A stretch of 64,000 nucleotides of DNA from the NCBI RefSeq assembly GCF_017313265.1, contig NZ_JAFLQZ010000005.1:186001-250000 (forward strand), read 5' to 3'. Shown in pieces: positions 54,209 to 62,839 of this stretch. The notes beneath the pieces are model-generated. The model was not told where the DNA came from. It did no database searches and saw only the letters and a program-made list of their open reading frames with translations. A program made the position numbers and the translations under genes. This DNA is from Hymenobacter telluris (GTDB lineage Bacteria > Bacteroidota > Bacteroidia > Cytophagales > Hymenobacteraceae). Position 1 is the first letter of the stretch; the number at the start of each line of letters is the position of its first letter.

Positions 54209-55663
54209 ATGAGTCACCCAGTAAAAAAGCAGTTACTGCTTTTGATGTTGGTTCTGTTTGTAGCACTGGACCTGGGCTACACCTTCATCCAAGCCTACCA
54301 ACTCCCCCTCGAAGGCGACCTGCCTTCCATCGTACTGCCTGATTCGAACTGCCAACGCGTTTTGCACGACCCGTTTGGGTGGGCGGTGCTCACGCGCAAC
54401 GAGGTGTACGTGGCCCCCAACCGCTTTTTTGCGCATGCGGCCATGGTCAGCTACTTCAAGTCTGTGCCCTTTGCCCTGCAACGCTTCATCGACCCCATCA
54501 GCAGCGTCTACGCCGCGTGCGCCCTGTTTGCCGTCGGCGTGCAGGCCCTGCTGCTTTACGTGCTTGGTGTGTATATCAGCGGAACCTACAGCCTGAAGTC
54601 GTATACTCCGTGGCTGGCTATGGCCCTATTGGCGCCGCTCTTCCAGCTAACGGGCTACAACGACCAGATGGGCATTCTGGACCACTCCATCACCTACACG
54701 TTTTTTTACGCGTTTCCGTTGGCGCTGCTGCTGTTGTTGCTGCTGCCTTTTTATCGGGCGGCGTATCAGGGCCAGCCGTTGCAGCTAAGTTGGCCGCGCC
54801 GCATAGCGCTGATAGGCTTGATGGTGGTGCTGGCTTTCAACGGGGCTATTATTACCGGCGTGGTGGCCGTGCTGTTCTTTGGTATCATCATACACTGGGT
54901 GCTGAAACACCGGCAAGAAGGTGCGTTTTTCCGCCCAGCTCACTGGCTAACCCACTTTCGTCGGACGCCGCAGCTACCGGTTGCCTTACTGGGCTTGTTC
55001 ACGCTGCTTTGCCTGTACTCGCTCTACATTGGCCTCAACGAGCAGGAAAGCCGCATTCCTTCGCCGCCCCTGTGGCAACGCTACCTCCGTATTCCGATGG
55101 GTATTCTGTGGCAGTTTCGCAAGCTGGGGCTGCCGCTGCTGCTGCTTGCGTGCCTGGCCAACGTGCAATTTATCCGGCGGTTGCTGCCTGCCACGGCCAC
55201 CACTGAGCGCATGGTTCGGATTTTGAAATGGGTAGGGCTTTTTACCTTGGTGTATCTGCTGTTGCTACCGCTCGGAGGCTACCGCACCTACCGTCCCCTC
55301 ATTGTTCGCCGCGACTCCGACATGCCGGTGATTATGTGCTTGATGTTCTTTTATGGTCTTTCCACGTGCTTTTTGCTTACCTACCTGCATGGCCGCAACC
55401 GGCGCTGGTACATGCTGGGGGTGGTCTTGTTTTCAGCCATCTTCCTGAATGCCAACAAGCCGTGGCTCCGCGACAACAACACCTGTGAGCGGAAGAGCCT
55501 GGCCCAACTTGCCCAAGCCCGTGAAGCAGTGGTACCGCTTTGTAACGAGTGCAGCGTATTGGATTGGAACAAAACCCAGGCGCCCGAAAACTCGGAAACT
55601 GCGGCGCAAATGCTGCGCTACTGGCGCATCACACCAGACAAAAAATTGTATTTCAACAAGTAA
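54209..55663 (+). CDS. Polytopic membrane protein, tandem copy 1
   Basis: The 484-residue protein has about ten membrane spans and no soluble catalytic domain. It starts with MSHPVKKQLLLLMLVLFVAL. A conserved periplasmic-side loop (HDPFGWAVLTRNEVYVAPNR) and a GYNDQMGILDHSITYTFFYA motif occur in both copies. The C-terminal segment has two Cys (NTCERKSLAQLAQA, LCNECSVLDWNK). No family is recognised; a glycosyltransferase-type multispan fold is possible but not shown. Confidence 0.8.
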   Translation: MSHPVKKQLLLLMLVLFVALDLGYTFIQAYQLPLEGDLPSIVLPDSNCQRVLHDPFGWAVLTRNEVYVAPNRFFAHAAMVSYFKSVPFALQRFIDPISSVYAACALFAVGVQALLLYVLGVYISGTYSLKSYTPWLAMALLAPLFQLTGYNDQMGILDHSITYTFFYAFPLALLLLLLLPFYRAAYQGQPLQLSWPRRIALIGLMVVLAFNGAIITGVVAVLFFGIIIHWVLKHRQEGAFFRPAHWLTHFRRTPQLPVALLGLFTLLCLYSLYIGLNEQESRIPSPPLWQRYLRIPMGILWQFRKLGLPLLLLACLANVQFIRRLLPATATTERMVRILKWVGLFTLVYLLLLPLGGYRTYRPLIVRRDSDMPVIMCLMFFYGLSTCFLLTYLHGRNRRWYMLGVVLFSAIFLNANKPWLRDNNTCERKSLAQLAQAREAVVPLCNECSVLDWNKTQAPENSETAAQMLRYWRITPDKKLYFNK

Positions 55664-55874
55664 GCACTGTTTTTTAAAGCAGTGCTGATTGCAGCCAACC
55701 CCCTACTTTTTTAGGAGTATCAATGTCTCTGGTCTGTAGCTGAGGTATTGCTAAGTTGACTATATCCGCAAAGTACGCTCCATCGTTAGCGCAGTTCCAG
55801 GGGAACTATTCTTGGTTTTCTTGGTTGCATAACTCGCTTCAAAGGCCAACTTTGTAGGTAGCTTAGCTTACCTA

Positions 55875-57320
55875 ATGAAGAAAAAATATCTATTTCTGCT
55901 GCTGGTCTTGTTCGTGCTCCTGGACCTGAGCTATACGTTCTTCCAGGCTTACCAACTCCCCCTCGAAGGCGACCTGCCTTCCATCGTGCTGCCCGGCCCC
56001 GAGTGCCAGCAGATTCTGCACGACCCATTTGGGTGGGCGGTGCTCACGCGCAACGAGGTGTACGTGGCCCCCAACCGCTTTTTTGCGCATGCGGCCATGG
56101 TCAGCTACTTCAAGTCCGTGCCTTTTGCCCTGCAACGCTTCATCGACCCCATCAGCAGCGTCTACGCCGCGTGCGCCCTGTTTGCCGTCGGCGTGCAGGC
56201 CCTGCTGCTTTATGTGCTTGGTGTGTATATAACGGGTAGTTACCGGCTCAACCACCTGAACAATTGGCTGGCTATGGCCTTGCTGGCTCCACTGTTTCAG
56301 ATAGCCGGCTACAACGACCAGATGGGCATTCTGGACCACTCCATCACCTACACGTTCTTCTATGCCTTCCCCATGACGCTGCTGCTGCTGCTGCTGTTGC
56401 CATTTTTTCTGGCGGCATCCAAGGGGCAGCCGTTGCAGCTGAGCTGGCCGCGTTGCATAGCATTGGTGGGGTTAATGGTGGTACTGGCTTTCAACGGCGC
56501 TATTATTACCGGTGTGGTAGCCGTACTGTTCTTCGGTATTGGCCTGCACTGGGTGATAAAGCAATGGCAAACGAGCGGTGGGTTCCGCCCAGCTCAGTGG
56601 GTTCGGCAGATTCCACGGCTCCCGGCTATCCTGTTAGGTTTATTCACAGTGCTGTGCCTGTATTCGCTCTACATTGGCCTCAATGAGAAGGAAAGCGTTG
56701 GCCATGTTATGCCACTGTGGGAACGATATACCCGCATTCCGTCGGGCTTATTCTGGCAATTCCGGAAGCTGGGCCTGCCGCTGCTGGTTATTGCTATTGG
56801 TATCAATGCGTTTTTCATAAGCCGCAAGCTCCCCAGCACCCCAGAAAGCCAGCGTATTCTATTGATTTTGAAATGGCTAGGCTTGTTCGCCCTTATTTAT
56901 CTGCTGCTGTTACCGCTTGGTGGATACCGCCAATACCGCCCCCTTATTGTTCGCCGCGACTCTATTCTACCAATAATCCTGGGAGGTATTGCTTTCTACG
57001 GTCTTTCCACCTATTTCCTGCTCTACCATTTGCCGGCCCAGGTGCGCCGCTGGTATATATTGGGGGTGGGGGTGTTTGCAGCCATTTATATTAATGCCGA
57101 CAGTCTGAAGCTGCCAGCCCCAGAAAACAACACCTGTGAGCGGCAGGGGCTAGAACGGTTGGCTGCTGCCACCGAGCCTATTGTGCGTGTAAGTGCCGAG
57201 TGCTCGGTAATGGCGTGGTGGAAGATAGACAACCCGAATTATTCGGAAACCAATGCGCAACTCCTAGAGTATTGGGGCATAACTCAAGGTAAAAAGCTGT
57301 ATTACCACCAAGGCTGGTAG
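55875..57320 (+). CDS. Polytopic membrane protein, tandem copy 2
   Basis: The 481-residue protein matches copy 1 across its length. The tract 56019-56230 is identical to copy 1 (54365-54576) apart from four synonymous third-position differences, while flanking parts are far more diverged. It has the same span pattern and C-terminal Cys set (NNTCERQGLERLAAATEP). The 211-bp gap between copies shows no gene. Confidence 0.8.
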   Translation: MKKKYLFLLLVLFVLLDLSYTFFQAYQLPLEGDLPSIVLPGPECQQILHDPFGWAVLTRNEVYVAPNRFFAHAAMVSYFKSVPFALQRFIDPISSVYAACALFAVGVQALLLYVLGVYITGSYRLNHLNNWLAMALLAPLFQIAGYNDQMGILDHSITYTFFYAFPMTLLLLLLLPFFLAASKGQPLQLSWPRCIALVGLMVVLAFNGAIITGVVAVLFFGIGLHWVIKQWQTSGGFRPAQWVRQIPRLPAILLGLFTVLCLYSLYIGLNEKESVGHVMPLWERYTRIPSGLFWQFRKLGLPLLVIAIGINAFFISRKLPSTPESQRILLILKWLGLFALIYLLLLPLGGYRQYRPLIVRRDSILPIILGGIAFYGLSTYFLLYHLPAQVRRWYILGVGVFAAIYINADSLKLPAPENNTCERQGLERLAAATEPIVRVSAECSVMAWWKIDNPNYSETNAQLLEYWGITQGKKLYYHQGW

Positions 57321-57450
57321 CACTGATTCACGGTCCGTAGATTCATAAGATGAAGGCCGTGCAACAAGCCGCCAGGCGCAAACTATAGCCTACTCGAACC
57401 CAGCATCCCGGTTATCGGTTTGCTAATTACGCTCCCCTTACTTTCACTTT

Positions 57451-58740
57451 ATGATTCATTTCGAAGAATTCACGCTGACCAACGGCTTGCGCTGCATAGT
57501 TCACGAAGACCATACCACTCCCATGGCCGTGCTGGACGTGCTCTACGACGTAGGCTCGCGCGACGAGGACGCTTCGCACACCGGCTTTGCCCACCTGTTT
57601 GAGCATTTGATGTTTTCGGGTTCCGTCAATATTCCTAGCTACGACGAGCCGTTGCAGCGCGTTGGCGGCGAAAACAACGCCTTCACCTCCCCTGATGTCA
57701 CCAACTACTACCTCACCGTTTCGGCTGCCAACCTGGAAACCGGTTTCTGGCTGGAATCCGACCGGATGCTGAACCTGGCCTTCTCCGAGAATGGCCTGGA
57801 GGTGCAGCGCAAAGTGGTGGTCGAGGAATTCAAGCAAAATTACCTGAACCAGCCCTACGGCGACGTGTGGCTGAAGCTGCGCCCAGTAGCTTATCAGCAC
57901 CACCCGTACCGCTGGGCCACTATTGGCAAGGAAATCAGCCACATCGAAAACGCGGTGATGGACGATGTGCGGGCTTTCTTCAAGAAACATTACGCTCCGC
58001 AGAACGCCATTCTGGTGGTGGCCGGGGCTGTAACCGTAGCCGAGGCGCGCCGCTTGGCAGAAAAGTGGTTTGGCCCGATTCCGGGCGGGCCGCGCTACGA
58101 GCGGCAACTGCCCGTAGAGCCCCGGCAAACTGAGCCGCGCTTCTTGGAAATAACCGCCGACGTACCGCTCAATGCCTTGTACAAGGTATACCACATGCCG
58201 GGCCGTACCGCCGACGCCTACTACAGTGCCGACCTATTGGGCGACCTGCTGGGCCGGGGCAAATCCAGCCGCTTGTATCAGCAGCTAGTGAAGGATCAGC
58301 AGTTGTTCAACTCTATTTCGGCCACTGCCACCGGCTCTCTGGAGCCAGGTTTGCTCGTTATCAGTGGCAAGCTGAATGCCGGTGTAACGTTGGAAGCCGC
58401 TGATGCTGCCGTGGAAAAGCTCATAGCCGCTCTACACAGTGAACTGGTTTCAACAGAGGAACTAGAGAAGGTGAAAAATCAGGCCGAAGCTAGTATCGTG
58501 TTCGGAGAAATAGAGCTGTTAAATCGGGCTATGAACTTGGCTTACAGCAAGCTCATGGGCAATACCAACCTGGTAAACGAGGAAGGTGCCAAGCTCCAAG
58601 CGGTAACCCCCACCGATGTGCAGGTGTCGGCCCGTGAAATCCTGCGCCCCGACAACTGCACAACGCTCTACTATCGGGCGCAGCCCCGCCTTACGGCTCC
58701 CGCCACTGCGGATCCTGTAGAAGCAGCCACGGCCGAGTAA
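57451..58740 (+). CDS. M16-family zinc metallopeptidase
   Basis: The 429-residue protein has the inverted zinc motif HLFEH (residues 48-52), the downstream Glu in VVVEEFKQN and the NNAFTSPDVTNYYLT segment. The length fits a single-domain M16 (insulinase/processing peptidase type). No signal peptide is seen (it starts MIHFEEFTLTNGLRCIV), so it is likely cytoplasmic or partnered. Confidence 0.93.
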   Translation: MIHFEEFTLTNGLRCIVHEDHTTPMAVLDVLYDVGSRDEDASHTGFAHLFEHLMFSGSVNIPSYDEPLQRVGGENNAFTSPDVTNYYLTVSAANLETGFWLESDRMLNLAFSENGLEVQRKVVVEEFKQNYLNQPYGDVWLKLRPVAYQHHPYRWATIGKEISHIENAVMDDVRAFFKKHYAPQNAILVVAGAVTVAEARRLAEKWFGPIPGGPRYERQLPVEPRQTEPRFLEITADVPLNALYKVYHMPGRTADAYYSADLLGDLLGRGKSSRLYQQLVKDQQLFNSISATATGSLEPGLLVISGKLNAGVTLEAADAAVEKLIAALHSELVSTEELEKVKNQAEASIVFGEIELLNRAMNLAYSKLMGNTNLVNEEGAKLQAVTPTDVQVSAREILRPDNCTTLYYRAQPRLTAPATADPVEAATAE

Positions 58741-58768
58741 GCGTCCACTGCCCGCTCATTATACTCAC

Positions 58769-58810
58769 AACAAGAAAGCCAGCCCGATAAATCGAGCTGG
58801 CTTTCTTGTT
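58769..58810. terminator. Bidirectional terminator
   Basis: The stem AACAAGAAAGCCAGC (58769-58783) with its complement (58796-58810) lies between the M16 gene and the convergent secreted protein gene. Confidence 0.87.
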
Positions 58811-58852
58811 GAACTTGCAGTCTAAAGACTTACTGAAAGGGTTTGCCAGGGC

Positions 58853-59479
58853 CTACCAACCGCTGCCGCCGGATCCCCAGCCATCGTCTTTCTTCTTGGC
58901 CGGAGCAGCTTTCTTAGCTGGCGCAGCAGCGGCTTTCTTAGGAGCAGCAGTAGCACCGCCCGAGGCCTTGGTAGCCGTAGCTGATGCCGATGCGGCTACG
59001 GGAGCAGCCGGAGCTGGAGTTTCTACAATCGGAGCTGGCTCTGGCTCCGGGGCTGGCGCAGGCGTCACCACCGGGTCGGGGCGGCGTACGTTGCGGCGTA
59101 TGTAGGGGGCAATGGGACGGCCCCGGTAGTCGGTAGTAACGCGGTGCGAAGGAGCCGCCGTGAAACCAGGTGCTACCACTGAGCCACCGGGCTGCATTTC
59201 AGTTGACGCAGCGCTAGTGGCAGCCGCTCCACCAAAACCTCCTTTGCCGGAAGTCATTTCGTTTTCAACAGCCGGAGCAGCAGGCGTTTCTTCAACGGCC
59301 GCAGCGGGTGCAGCAGTGGCTTTTTTGGTGGTTGCGGCTTTTTTAGGAGCTGGCTCTGGAGCGCCCCAGCCATCGGAAGAGCCCCACCCATCCGACGATT
59401 TCTTTTTGGTTTGGGCCTGGGCTGGTGCCGCCAGCATTGCCACAGCTGCCAGCAACAAGGGTAGAACAAGACGCTTCAT
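58853..59479 (-). CDS. Secreted Ala/Lys/Pro-rich protein with TDYxGRP motif
   Basis: The 208-residue protein has a signal peptide (LLLAAVAMLAAPAQA). The mature part is low-complexity Ala/Lys/Pro with a DGWGSSDGWG segment near the N-terminus and DDGWGSGGSGW at the C-terminus. In the middle is VTTDYRGRPIAPYIRRN, a relative of the TDY-GRP-KKK motif of the next two genes. It is likely an extended, disordered envelope or extracellular protein. Confidence 0.7.
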   Translation of the reverse strand: MKRLVLPLLLAAVAMLAAPAQAQTKKKSSDGWGSSDGWGAPEPAPKKAATTKKATAAPAAAVEETPAAPAVENEMTSGKGGFGGAAATSAASTEMQPGGSVVAPGFTAAPSHRVTTDYRGRPIAPYIRRNVRRPDPVVTPAPAPEPEPAPIVETPAPAAPVAASASATATKASGGATAAPKKAAAAPAKKAAPAKKKDDGWGSGGSGW

Positions 59480-59696
59480 AGGAGTAAGTCGTTAGATATA
59501 ATCGTGCAAGTTACAGACCTTCACACAGCTAAGAAAGCCCGGCTACACATTCTCTTCAAACACCTTGGCAAAAGAGAAGTTCCCCTTCTTAAAAGACAGC
59601 TACGGGAAATTTTCCGGCATCTACAGCTCGTTCTTCAACGCCCAATCTACGGCCGTAGTATGGCACTTGGTTGAACCAGGAAATTCATTGAATGCA

Positions 59697-59733
59697 AAGA
59701 GCGGCCCCATCCTACCGGACAGAGGCCGCTCTT
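59697..59733 (-). terminator. Terminator of the 59791 gene
   Basis: The stem AAGAGCGGCC (59697-59706) with GGCCGCTCTT (59724-59733) lies 58 bp past the stop of the 59791-60174 gene on the minus strand. The rest of the 310-bp gap (59480-59790) shows no gene. Confidence 0.65.
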
Positions 59734-59790
59734 CATGGGTATATAGGCAAAGCCGCGCGGTGTTTTACTGCTTTTTGCGAGCAGGATACG

Positions 59791-60174
59791 TTACCGCTTC
59801 TTGCTTTTGGTGGCTGCTGGGGCTGATTTGGTAGGCGCCGTTTTTTCCGACGACATGGACGTGGCACTAGTAGCCGCTACTTTAGGAGCCTTTTTTTTCA
59901 GCGGCCGGCCCATGTAATCGGTGGTAGGCGGGCTGGGCATGTTTAGGCGCAGGCCAGGAGCCAGCTTCATATCATCTTCGTTGCGCCGCCCCGAACGGTC
60001 GTAGCGCGCGTAGGCGCCAGAACGGGCTTTGGCCTTGGTATTGCTGGTACGGTGGTAGCCGTTGGCTGCTTTTTTGGTGCCCGTTGGGCGGGCTACTTTT
60101 TGCGCCTGCGCTTCCGCAACGGAAAATAAGCTGATCAGAATGAGGAGCAAACCTGGGAGGGGAAAGAAGCGCAT
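59791..60174 (-). CDS. Small secreted protein with TTDYMGRPLKKK motif
   Basis: The 127-residue protein starts at MRFFPLPGLLLILISLFSVA, a signal peptide. The mature part is Lys/Ala/Ser/Arg-rich. It contains PSPPTTDYMGRPLKKKAP, the same motif as the next gene, then a Ser/Thr/Lys tail. No other domain is visible. Confidence 0.7.
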   Translation of the reverse strand: MRFFPLPGLLLILISLFSVAEAQAQKVARPTGTKKAANGYHRTSNTKAKARSGAYARYDRSGRRNEDDMKLAPGLRLNMPSPPTTDYMGRPLKKKAPKVAATSATSMSSEKTAPTKSAPAATKSKKR

Positions 60175-60242
60175 GGGCGTATTGGTTAAGTGAAAGCAGT
60201 CATGGAATTTCACTTACGCAAAACCACGCACTTCGGTCGGTT

Positions 60243-60704
60243 CTACCAGCTCGTTGAGTTGTTGGCGGCTACGGAAGTGTTTTTGCTGGCTTTAGCAGCT
60301 ACCGTAGACGCAGCTTTTTTCTTGAGCGGCCGGCCCCAGTAGTCGGTGCTGGGCTTGCGGTACGGCGACGAGCTCATGCCGGGTGCCGCCATTACGCCGG
60401 AAGAACGCATCATCGGGTCGGTGCTTTCCTCGGCGGCGTAGGCTGCTTCGCGGGCAGCAGCGGCAGTGGTCAGGTTTGTCGATTTTTTCTTGAGCGGCCG
60501 GCCCCAGTAGTCGGTGGTGGGTTTGCCGTGCAGGCTCAGGGGCTGGCCGGGAGCCGTGCTCCAGCCCATGTTGTATTGAGGCGTTTCCTCGGTAGCAGCG
60601 GGTGCGTCGGCCCACGAATCGGTGGCGGCCGAAGCCTGGCTTTGCGCGAAAGAAGTGCTGAATGAGGCAGCCACCAGGAATGCAGAGAGCAGGAAAGTTT
60701 TCAT
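60243..60704 (-). CDS. Secreted protein with two TDYWGRPLKKK repeats
   Basis: The 153-residue protein has a signal peptide (MKTFLLSAFLVAASFSTSFA). It contains two copies of (T/S)TDYWGRPLKKK, about 60 residues apart (HGKPTTDYWGRPLKKKSTN and YRKPSTDYWGRPLKKKAAS). The DNA of the two copies is nearly identical, suggesting recent duplication. The rest is Ala/Ser-rich. It belongs with the two genes on its left. Confidence 0.75.
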   Translation of the reverse strand: MKTFLLSAFLVAASFSTSFAQSQASAATDSWADAPAATEETPQYNMGWSTAPGQPLSLHGKPTTDYWGRPLKKKSTNLTTAAAAREAAYAAEESTDPMMRSSGVMAAPGMSSSPYRKPSTDYWGRPLKKKAASTVAAKASKNTSVAANNSTSW

Positions 60705-60939
60705 AGCAAGAAGAAACAAAACGGAGGAAGGAATTGCAGTTAAATACTTGAACTACAGTAGCTCGCATGAACGGGTGGCGCCCCGCGTTCCGGTTGTAAG
60801 CCGCTGGTGATAGAGGCTTTTGCAGCAACCGTACCAACTTTTCATTTTCTGGGAACCAACTGCGTAATTTTAATTTAGCCCCCATTTACCTACCAAGTGG
60901 ATAGTATCTGCCCAACACCAAAACCAGCAGTCAGCCGCT

Positions 60940-60947
60940 TATCTTTG
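60940..60947 (+). promoter_or_regulatory. -7 element of pheS
   Basis: TATCTTTG fits the TAnnTTTG -7 consensus, only 8 bp before the ATG at 60955, so transcription would begin at or just before the start codon (a nearly leaderless message). No -33 TTTG is placed as expected. Confidence 0.3.
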
Positions 60948-60954
60948 CCTTACT

Positions 60955-61992
60955 ATGCAGGAGAATATCTCGCGGCTACGCGCCGAAATCGAAGCCTACG
61001 ACCTGAGCACGCCCGAACTGCTCGACCAGTTTCGTATTGCCTACACCGGCCGCAAAGGCCAGCTGGCCGACCTTTTCGACCAACTGAAAACTGTGCCGCA
61101 GGAGCAGCGCCGCGCCGTGGGACAGGAGCTAAACCAGCTAAAACAGCAGGCGTTGGCCCGGTTCGAGGAGCGCCAGCAGGAGTTGGAATCAGCCACCCGC
61201 AACGCCCCCGCCGATCCTACCTTCGACTACACGCTGCCCGCCGTTCCCAACCAGCTAGGCACCCGGCACCCGTTGAATCTGGTGCGCGAGGAGATTGTGC
61301 GCATCCTGTCGCGCATCGGCTTCAATGTGGCTGAGGGGCCCGAAATCGAGGACGACTGGCACAACTTCACGGCGCTCAACTTCCCCGAGAACCACCCGGC
61401 GCGCGACATGCAGGACACGTTTTTCGTGCACCGTACGCCCGGCGAGCCGGAGTGGCTGCTGCGCACGCACACCAGCCCGGTGCAGGTGCGCGTAATGCAA
61501 ACCCAAAAACCACCCATCCGCAGCATCATGCCCGGCCGGGTGTACCGCAACGAAGCCATTTCGGCCCGCGCCCACATGATGTTCCACCAAGTGGAAGCCT
61601 TGTTCGTGGACGAAAACGTAAGCTTCGCCGACCTCAAGCAAACCGTGTATTACTTCGTGCAGGAGCTGTTCGGTTCTGATGTGCAAGTGCGGTTTCGGCC
61701 CTCTTTCTTCCCCTTCACCGAGCCCAGCGCCGAAATTGACATCACCTGCCTGATTTGCAAGGGCAAGGGCTGCAACATCTGCAAATACACGGGCTGGGTT
61801 GAAATTGGGGGCTGCGGCATGGTCGATCCGGCTGTGCTCGAACAATCTGGCATCGACCCGGAGCGTTACTCGGGCTACGCCTGGGGGATGGGCATTGAGC
61901 GGATTACCATGCTCAAGTACCAGATCAAAGACTTGCGCCTGTTCACGGAAAACGACCTGCGGTTTTTGCGGCAGTTCGAGGCCGTGCAGTAG
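60955..61992 (+). CDS. pheS: Phenylalanine-tRNA ligase alpha subunit
   Basis: The 345-residue protein has the N-terminal coiled coil (ISRLRAEIEAYDLSTPELLD) and class II synthetase motifs: GTRHPLNLVREEIVRIL, FNVAEGPEIEDDWHNFTALN, SARAHMMFHQVEALFVDENV, the RFRPSFFPFTEPSAEIDI segment and GWVEIGGCGMVDPAVLEQSG, then AWGMGIERITML. It forms the alpha2-beta2 enzyme with PheT, which is not in this window. Confidence 0.97.
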   Translation: MQENISRLRAEIEAYDLSTPELLDQFRIAYTGRKGQLADLFDQLKTVPQEQRRAVGQELNQLKQQALARFEERQQELESATRNAPADPTFDYTLPAVPNQLGTRHPLNLVREEIVRILSRIGFNVAEGPEIEDDWHNFTALNFPENHPARDMQDTFFVHRTPGEPEWLLRTHTSPVQVRVMQTQKPPIRSIMPGRVYRNEAISARAHMMFHQVEALFVDENVSFADLKQTVYYFVQELFGSDVQVRFRPSFFPFTEPSAEIDITCLICKGKGCNICKYTGWVEIGGCGMVDPAVLEQSGIDPERYSGYAWGMGIERITMLKYQIKDLRLFTENDLRFLRQFEAVQ

Positions 61993-62047
61993 CCGAGCTA
62001 CAACCCAGGACGCTTTTTCGCTGCTTCCACAAGCCTATCCTACTCAG

Positions 62048-62524
62048 ATGCACAAAAAAACAATAGCAGCTACCTCACGCCTGCGCCGCTCTTTCCGCAA
62101 GGGCTGTGTGCTGGCGGTAGTGTGCCTGGGTTTCCTGCTGACCGCCTGCGGTTCCGACTCCAACAACGTGGAGCCACAGATACCTTACGTCAGCTTTTCG
62201 GAAAGCATCAACCTCACCAACCAGCAGTACGTGAATCTGCGGGCCGACAATGGCGCCGCTTACGTTACGGGCGGCTTAAGAGGCCTGATAGTGGTGCGGC
62301 AGAGTTCCAGTACGTACGTGGCCTTCGACCGGAACTGCTCGTACCGCGTCAACGATACCACCTGCTCTCGTGTTAGCATTGACCCCTCGCGACTATTTTT
62401 GAAAGATGCTTGCTGCGGTTCTCAGTTCGACTTGCAGGGGCGTCCGCAGAGTGGTCCGGCCAGTCGTTCGTTGCGGCAGTACACTACTACGCTTTCCGGA
62501 AACATCCTGAATATCACTAACTAG
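62048..62524 (+). CDS. Degenerate Rieske-like lipoprotein
   Basis: The 158-residue protein has a lipoprotein signal (VVCLGFLLTAC) after a basic N-terminus. The mature body has the Rieske pattern FDRNCSYRVNDTTCSRV ... CCGSQFDLQGRPQSGPASRS and a LxxYxxxxxGxxLxI-like end. The two His ligands are absent: the CxH position reads C-S-Y and the second box reads C-C-G-S. A 2Fe-2S cluster is therefore unlikely. The role is unknown. Confidence 0.7.
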   Translation: MHKKTIAATSRLRRSFRKGCVLAVVCLGFLLTACGSDSNNVEPQIPYVSFSESINLTNQQYVNLRADNGAAYVTGGLRGLIVVRQSSSTYVAFDRNCSYRVNDTTCSRVSIDPSRLFLKDACCGSQFDLQGRPQSGPASRSLRQYTTTLSGNILNITN

Positions 62525-62555
62525 AAGTTTTTTCTTGATTATTTTAGAGTAAATG

Positions 62556-62587
62556 TTTGCACAGACTGGCTTCGTACACTAATATTG
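62556..62587 (+). promoter_or_regulatory. Promoter of tRNA-Asn
   Basis: TTTG (62556-62559) and TAATATTG (62580-62587) match the Bacteroidota TTTG and TAnnTTTG elements with one mismatch and a 20-bp spacer. Transcription would begin about 7-10 bp later, some 25 bp before the tRNA. Confidence 0.7.
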
Positions 62588-62620
62588 CACCCGCAACGAC
62601 AGATAAACGTCGCCATAACC

Positions 62621-62697
62621 GCTTCCTTAGCTCAGCCGGTTAGAGCATCTGACTGTTAATCAGAGGGTCCCTGGTTCGAGCCCAGGAGGGAGCGCCA
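62621..62697 (+). tRNA. tRNA-Asn (anticodon GTT)
   Basis: A 77-nt cloverleaf runs from GCTTCCT to GCCA. The acceptor GCTTCCT pairs with AGGGAGC, the anticodon stem carries CTGACTGTTAATCAG (anticodon GTT), and the T arm is CCTGGTTCGAGCCCAGG. CCA is encoded. It is directly followed by a terminator and then the integrase remnant. Confidence 0.95.
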
Positions 62698-62703
62698 AGC
62701 ACT

Positions 62704-62733
62704 AGAAAGCCCGCCCTTACCGGCGGGCTTTCT
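62704..62733 (+). terminator. Terminator of tRNA-Asn
   Basis: The stem AGAAAGCCCGCC with GGCGGGCTTTCT (62704-62733) lies 7 bp after the tRNA. Confidence 0.88.
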
Positions 62734-62839
62734 TTGTTTCCAGCCTGTGCAGGCATTTTCGGGGTTTGGTACTCCGGCTGTTTTCGGTTAATTCCGGGTA
62801 TGAACCGGGAACGTAACCGGGACATAGCCGAAAAACCCC

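Noticed and set aside
59565..59834. Forward frame in the 59.5-59.8 kb gap
   Set aside because: It starts with TTG, runs through a hairpin terminator of the opposite gene and has no recognisable feature.
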